Assembly: GCA_913773825.1 (NCBI GenBank)
Contig: CAJYHH010001219.1
Location: 1 to 8,813 of the forward strand
From: Candidatus Sericytochromatia bacterium
GTDB taxonomy: Bacteria > Cyanobacteriota > Sericytochromatia > UBA7694
Direction: 5' to 3'
DNA: 8,813 bases
The notes under the pieces were generated by a model that was given only the letters and a program-made list of their open reading frames with translations, was not told where the DNA came from and made no database searches. Positions within the stretch are counted from its first letter, which is position 1; each line of letters opens with the position of its first letter. The translations under genes were made by a program, and so were the position numbers. This document shows positions 5,197 to 8,813 of the stretch, one piece after another.

Positions 5197-6348
5197 CTAA
5201 GGCTGACGGTTGTGCTGAACGCCTGTATCGAGGGTTTCAAGGACCTTATCCCACAGTGCATCCGCTCCGTCATATTGGCGCGGACTTGCCATGGCATGAG
5301 GCACTTTTTCGGCTGCGGGAAAATGATACCAGCCATGTTTAGCACCGCCACCAGAACGATCATAGAGTTTTTGAACAGCGTCAGTCCCTGACAACTGATC
5401 GCCTTCAGTTGTCATAAACTGAACCGGCACATCCACTTTACGTACTTTTGTGCCCATACTCAACATAGCCTGAGCATTGCCTAAACTACCTTGGGTATGA
5501 GGCATTTCGGGGTTATTTCCAAAACGCTCATTTTTGTTATACGGAATAAAGTCCAGGGCACGCGGCAAATCAATTGGAGTATAACGGGCTACAGCATCTA
5601 CCACCCGATTAACAACTGGCACCCGGTTATCTGGGCCAATATAAGGCGCCATTGCCACCACTCCTTTAATCTGGGGGTATTTCTCTGCCATGCGCAACGC
5701 CAGATTGCTGCCACCAGATAAGCCAATCACCTGAACAGGCCCACCTAATGCAGCAGCTTCAGCAAAGGTTTCATCAACAAAGCGTTCGTATTCTTCAGTG
5801 TTCCAGGGATCTACCATTTTTTCGCCTGTGGGCACACCATCTGGCTTTACAAAGCCATGACCCGGCAAACGCGGAACAAATACCTGATAACCAGATTTAT
5901 AAATTCGCTCAGCGCTCTCAGCATATTGCCAGGGACCGGCTGTATAGCCATGCAGCATAATCACAGCCCCTTTCGGGCTAGGCTGAGGATGAGTGAGCAA
6001 AAGTGACTGGTAATTAGGACGTAAATACAAACTGCGCTTCACTGAGCGATCCTGTAAAGCAAGATCTGCCGCTATGCGCTGCTCTAACTTTGCAACAGCC
6101 TGTTCATAACGCGCCTGATCCGGTAGTGGCGCAAAGCTGAGCATCGCTGGCAGATTACCTTTTAGGACACTCGCAGAATTTAAGCTGGACTGATCGCCGA
6201 TTAATCCCGTTTCGCCGATTAATTGTCCCTTTTTAGCTGGCGCAACAGAGCTCCCAGTGTTAGTAGAGGTGTTAACAGCGGCTTTAGCAACCTCAGTTTG
6301 TGCGGGTTGAGCAGGCTGAAAAAGAGGGCGATTGGGATTGATGGCCAT
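5197..6348 (-). CDS. Alpha/beta hydrolase (esterase/lysophospholipase-like) with N-terminal extension
   Basis: A 383-residue serine hydrolase. The alpha/beta fold starts near residue 127 (GAVIMLHGYTAGPWQY, the oxyanion region at H133-G134). The nucleophile motif GLSGG puts Ser at 211. The acid is likely D317 (TTEGDQL) and the base H351 (KVPHAM), a complete triad in the usual order. PRLPGHGF (159-166) is typical of monoacylglycerol lipase/carboxylesterase-type members. The substrate cannot be read from sequence. Residues 1-60 are a low-complexity Pro/Ala/Gln/Ser/Thr region and 61-125 are an uncertain, partly helical region; neither is a signal peptide, so the protein is predicted cytoplasmic. 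The ATG at 6348 follows GAGGA by 9 bases. The gene lies 106 bases after cysS, with its own candidate promoter. Confidence 0.9.
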   Translation of the reverse strand: MAINPNRPLFQPAQPAQTEVAKAAVNTSTNTGSSVAPAKKGQLIGETGLIGDQSSLNSASVLKGNLPAMLSFAPLPDQARYEQAVAKLEQRIAADLALQDRSVKRSLYLRPNYQSLLLTHPQPSPKGAVIMLHGYTAGPWQYAESAERIYKSGYQVFVPRLPGHGFVKPDGVPTGEKMVDPWNTEEYERFVDETFAEAAALGGPVQVIGLSGGSNLALRMAEKYPQIKGVVAMAPYIGPDNRVPVVNRVVDAVARYTPIDLPRALDFIPYNKNERFGNNPEMPHTQGSLGNAQAMLSMGTKVRKVDVPVQFMTTEGDQLSGTDAVQKLYDRSGGGAKHGWYHFPAAEKVPHAMASPRQYDGADALWDKVLETLDTGVQHNRQP

Positions 6349-6384
6349 ATCAGATTGTCCTCAAAAATTTTACGCGTTATCTAA

Positions 6385-6416
6385 ATTATCAGCAATTTGT
6401 AATCAGATCTTGTCAA
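6385..6416 (-). promoter_or_regulatory. Candidate promoter for the hydrolase gene
   Basis: On the minus strand a perfect -35 box TTGACA (6411-6416) and a GATAAT -10 (6385-6390; five of six bases) are separated by 20 bp, longer than the ideal 17. It is well placed, with a leader of about 30 bases. The long spacer could mean that an activator is needed or that the true -10 is different. Confidence 0.4.
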
Positions 6417-6454
6417 AGATTCAGATCCAGCTGCAAATCAATCCTTAAAGCCAG

Positions 6455-7876
6455 TTATTCTGGAACAACCTCATAATTATCTTTAGCATCGCGCACCACA
6501 AAGCCGCGTGCGCTGATCTCATCACGTAAGCGGTCAGATTCTGCCCAATTGCGGTTCAGTCGATGCTCCCAGCGCTGGCGAGCCAGCTCTAAAACCTCTG
6601 CAGGCACTTCAATCACAAGCTCTGGGAAGTCCGTAAAATCCATCAGACTTAGGCTCAAGATGCCGTCATAGTGACGCAGCAGTTCAAGCTTTTCTTTACC
6701 GCCGACTGCTTTGTCCTGAACCAGCTCCCAGATTAGCCCTAAGGCTTTAGGGGCATTGAGATCATCGCACAGGGCGTCTAATAAACGACGATCATAATCA
6801 GCCGCCAAATCAGCCCCCTGGCTTTCACCTTGATTAAGCCCCTGAATCAAACGCTTTAGCTTGAAGTAAGCAGTCTGGGCTGATTTTAACGCTTCAAACG
6901 AAAAAGTCAGAAAAGATCTGTAGTGGGACATCAGGGTTAAATAACGATAAGCCCGAGCAGAAAAGCCTTCATCCAGCAGCGTTTGCAGAGTCAGGAAATT
7001 GCCTTCTGATTTACCCATCCGGCGCTCACTATCCAGCACTAAAAACTCACCGTGCAGCCAGTAATTCACGTATTTCTCACCGGTGGCCGCTTCAGCCTGA
7101 GCAATTTCATTGCTGTGATGCACAGGAATATGATCCGTGCCGCCGGTATGAATATCAATCGACTGGCCGAGTTCAGCAAAGATCATCGCCGTGCACTCAA
7201 GATGCCAACCAGGGAAACCTTTACCCCAGGGGCTCTCCCATTCCATCTGGCGCTGCTGATCAGCAGGGCTAAACTTCCAGAGCGCAAAGTCAGACTTATG
7301 ACGTTTACCTTCGGCAGAGACACGCTGCCCTTCATTTAAGCCATCCAGATCCAGCTTGGCCAGCTTGCCATAGGTTTCAAAACGAGATGTATCGTAATAG
7401 ACACCATCTGCAGTGTTATACGTCATTTCTTTTGATTCAAGCTGGCTGACCAGATCAATCTGCTGGGGAATATATTCTGTGGCATAAGTAAAACGGGTCG
7501 GAAAGGCGATATTCAGCAGTTCAATATCGCGTTTAAAAGCTTCTGCATAAAACTTAGAAATCTCCCAAGCACTGCGGCCGGTTTCAGCAGCTGCTTTTTC
7601 GACTTTATCGTCACCGGCATCCTGATCAGAGGTCAGATGTCCTACGTCAGTAAAGTTAATGATATGCCGAACCTCATAACCCAAACGCTGCAAAAGCTTT
7701 TTGAGTAGATCCGGAAAAACATAAGATCTCAGATTACCAATATGGGCATAGTTATAAACCGTTGGCCCACAGGTATAAATGCGCACTTCACCGGGAGTAA
7801 TCGGCACAAAGCTTTCTTTGCTGCGGCTGAGCGTATTAAAAAGCGTCAGTGTTTGGGTTGTGTTGGCTTGATTCAT
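6455..7876 (-). CDS. cysS: Cysteinyl-tRNA synthetase
   Basis: A full-length (473 residues) class I cysteinyl-tRNA synthetase, which joins cysteine to tRNA-Cys in the cytoplasm. The class I signature YNYAHIGN is at 41-48; HIGN replaces the usual HIGH. The second signature is RMGKS (286-290) in place of KMSKS, followed by EGNFLTL. Zinc ligands are all present: C36 (TCGPTVY), C228 (HLECTAM), H253 and E257 (HHSNE), with the same H-to-E spacing as the E. coli enzyme. GWHLEC and GGTDHIPVHHSNEIAQ are further hallmarks. The C-terminal DALR-type helical region and tail (RWEHRLNRNWAESDRLRDEI) are complete. The ATG at 7876 follows GAGGA by 9 bases. The variant signatures fit a divergent bacterial CysRS branch rather than decay, because everything else is intact. 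Confidence 0.97.
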   Translation of the reverse strand: MNQANTTQTLTLFNTLSRSKESFVPITPGEVRIYTCGPTVYNYAHIGNLRSYVFPDLLKKLLQRLGYEVRHIINFTDVGHLTSDQDAGDDKVEKAAAETGRSAWEISKFYAEAFKRDIELLNIAFPTRFTYATEYIPQQIDLVSQLESKEMTYNTADGVYYDTSRFETYGKLAKLDLDGLNEGQRVSAEGKRHKSDFALWKFSPADQQRQMEWESPWGKGFPGWHLECTAMIFAELGQSIDIHTGGTDHIPVHHSNEIAQAEAATGEKYVNYWLHGEFLVLDSERRMGKSEGNFLTLQTLLDEGFSARAYRYLTLMSHYRSFLTFSFEALKSAQTAYFKLKRLIQGLNQGESQGADLAADYDRRLLDALCDDLNAPKALGLIWELVQDKAVGGKEKLELLRHYDGILSLSLMDFTDFPELVIEVPAEVLELARQRWEHRLNRNWAESDRLRDEISARGFVVRDAKDNYEVVPE

Positions 7877-7890
7877 AGAAGCTGGTCCTC

Positions 7891-7926
7891 GGCTGAAGTT
7901 CTGGGCTGAAGTTAACTGGCGTTAAC
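7891..7926. repeat. Short direct repeats in the cysS leader
   Basis: GGCTGAAGTT occurs at 7891-7900 and 7904-7913, a 13-bp period. GTTAAC, a palindrome, occurs at 7911-7916 and 7921-7926, a 10-bp period. They lie between the cysS candidate -10 and its ribosome site, so they would be in the mRNA leader. Function is unknown and chance or slippage is possible. Confidence 0.45.
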
Positions 7927-7940
7927 GAGAAGTAACAAGT

Positions 7941-7948
7941 ATTCTAAC
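7941..7948 (-). promoter_or_regulatory. Candidate -10 element for cysS
   Basis: GTTAGAAT on the minus strand contains TAGAAT, a five-of-six match to the -10 consensus. It would give a leader of about 55-60 bases. No good -35 is seen upstream. The call leans on the same octamer occurring before two other minus-strand genes. The 187-base gap between the transporter gene and cysS shows no clear terminator. Confidence 0.35.
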
Positions 7949-8063
7949 CGGAAAGAGAGACGTTTAGGGACGCGATGCGCTTGTTTAGAGCGTTTTACAC
8001 GTGCGCATAGTCAGAACAGATTTGCGATTTAGCTGCAGATCGACTAATAGTCCAGTTTTAGTT

Positions 8064-8813
8064 TTAAATCTCGTCTTCTTCGAGCACCTCAGCTACTTTT
8101 GCAATAGCAGATGGTTTACCCAATAACATTAACGTGTCACCTGGCAATAAAACCAGATCTGGAGCAGGGTGAGGCAGGACTTCACCACTGCGCCCAAGCG
8201 CCAAAACCGTGACATCAAAACGATTGCGCAGAGCAGTTTCTGCCAAAGTCTGTCCGCAAAAAGGAGCACTTGGCAGCAGGCGCAATGAAACAAACTGAAA
8301 ATCAGGAAGATGTTGATCAAGCCGTCGGGAGATCTGACGCGTCAGGCCCTGACCTGAGCGCAATAAACCATCGTGATCGTTACGGACTTCAGAAATCAGA
8401 TTGACGATCTCCTGACGTGGCACTAAACAGCGCTGTAGCACACGCGAAAAGATCTCTAATGAAGATTCAAATTCTTCAGTCACAACTTCATCAGCCCGTA
8501 AGTTATACAGCTCGTCAATTTCGCTGACAAAGCGCGTGCGAACCAGAATCCAGAGTTTAGGATTCATGCGTCTTGCGACTTCTACCACACGACGGGTAGC
8601 AGCAGCGTCTGAAATCATCACTACTAACATCTGAGCTTGATTAATCCCCAGATGCTGCAAAATTTCAAGCTGAGTGGCATCCCCATAATGAATCGCCAAG
8701 CCCTGTGTGCGCTCTTTGCGCACAGTATCAAGGTTCATCTCTAAAATCTGATAAGGAATCCCCGCATTTTCAGCCGCACGCGCCAAATTACGCCCCCCCA
8801 CGCCAAAACCAAT
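8064..8813 (-). CDS. C-terminal RCK domains of a KefB/CPA2-type cation:proton antiporter or K+ channel, N-terminus cut by window edge
   Basis: The last 249 codons of a larger gene; the frame runs through the window edge. It begins in an RCK_N (TrkA-N) Rossmann domain with GFGVGGRNLARAAENAG (the GxGxxG nucleotide loop), an acidic E25 at the end of the second strand (YQILEMN) and HYGDAT (42-47). RTRF and ADEVVTEEFESSLEIFSRVL follow, as is typical of the CPA2 family. An RCK_C (TrkA-C) domain covers about 172-245 (FVSLRLLPSAPFCGQTLAET, then LLPGDTLMLLGK). In this family these cytosolic domains bind NAD(H) or a similar ligand and gate a membrane ion pathway. The membrane part, expected upstream, is not in the window, so a KefB/YbaL-like antiporter is inferred from the RCK sequence. 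A GTG inside the nucleotide loop (8801) is not a credible start. The C-terminus is acidic (EVLEEDEI). Confidence 0.88.
   Translation of the reverse strand: MGFGVGGRNLARAAENAGIPYQILEMNLDTVRKERTQGLAIHYGDATQLEILQHLGINQAQMLVVMISDAAATRRVVEVARRMNPKLWILVRTRFVSEIDELYNLRADEVVTEEFESSLEIFSRVLQRCLVPRQEIVNLISEVRNDHDGLLRSGQGLTRQISRRLDQHLPDFQFVSLRLLPSAPFCGQTLAETALRNRFDVTVLALGRSGEVLPHPAPDLVLLPGDTLMLLGKPSAIAKVAEVLEEDEI

Noticed and set aside
5097..5363. Minus-strand open frame overlapping the end of the hydrolase gene
   Set aside because: It lies in another frame of the hydrolase, which has its full catalytic triad in the main frame; no domain is seen.
8799..8801. GTG at 8801 as the start of a soluble RCK protein
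   Set aside because: It lies inside the GxGxxG nucleotide-binding loop, so the true protein must start upstream of the window edge.

Overview
The window reads as ordinary chromosomal DNA of a Gram-negative bacterium: sigma70-like promoters, good Shine-Dalgarno sites, exported proteins, a type IV pilus/type II secretion class ATPase and a LolA-like exported protein. No insertion sequence, phage gene, CRISPR array, tRNA or rRNA was found. The lineage cannot be fixed from sequence alone. The cysteinyl-tRNA synthetase (HIGN instead of HIGH, RMGKS instead of KMSKS) and several poorly known genes suggest a less-studied phylum. A non-photosynthetic relative of cyanobacteria is one weak guess.

Layout. 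Positions 1-2006 (minus strand) hold a 3'-truncated secretion/pilus ATPase and, upstream of it, a small exported protein with three cysteines. A divergent promoter region (about 2007-2212) separates these from a plus-strand pair, yraN (2213-2578) and an exported LolA-like protein (2603-3310). This pair ends at a clear bidirectional terminator (3348-3378). From there to the right edge every gene is on the minus strand. In coordinate order these are a membrane protein with an HEAGH motif (3421-3963), a shortened GT-B glycosyltransferase-like protein (4070-4783), an AT-rich non-coding stretch (4784-5196), an alpha/beta hydrolase with a long N-terminal extension (5197-6348), cysS (6455-7876), and the C-terminal part of a KefB/CPA2-type transporter with RCK domains (8064-8813, cut by the window edge).

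The genes do not form one obvious pathway. yraN and the LolA-like gene are probably co-transcribed (24 bases apart). Most minus-strand genes have enough upstream space and a candidate promoter to be separate transcription units. The points most worth a second look are: the ATPase keeps Walker A and the Walker B glutamate but has lost the His-box histidines and other conserved residues, and it carries four N-terminal 24-residue repeats; a duplicated 10-bp palindrome is placed like an operator pair around the promoter of the HEAGH membrane protein; and the GT-B-like protein keeps the donor-site half but lacks most of a normal acceptor half.
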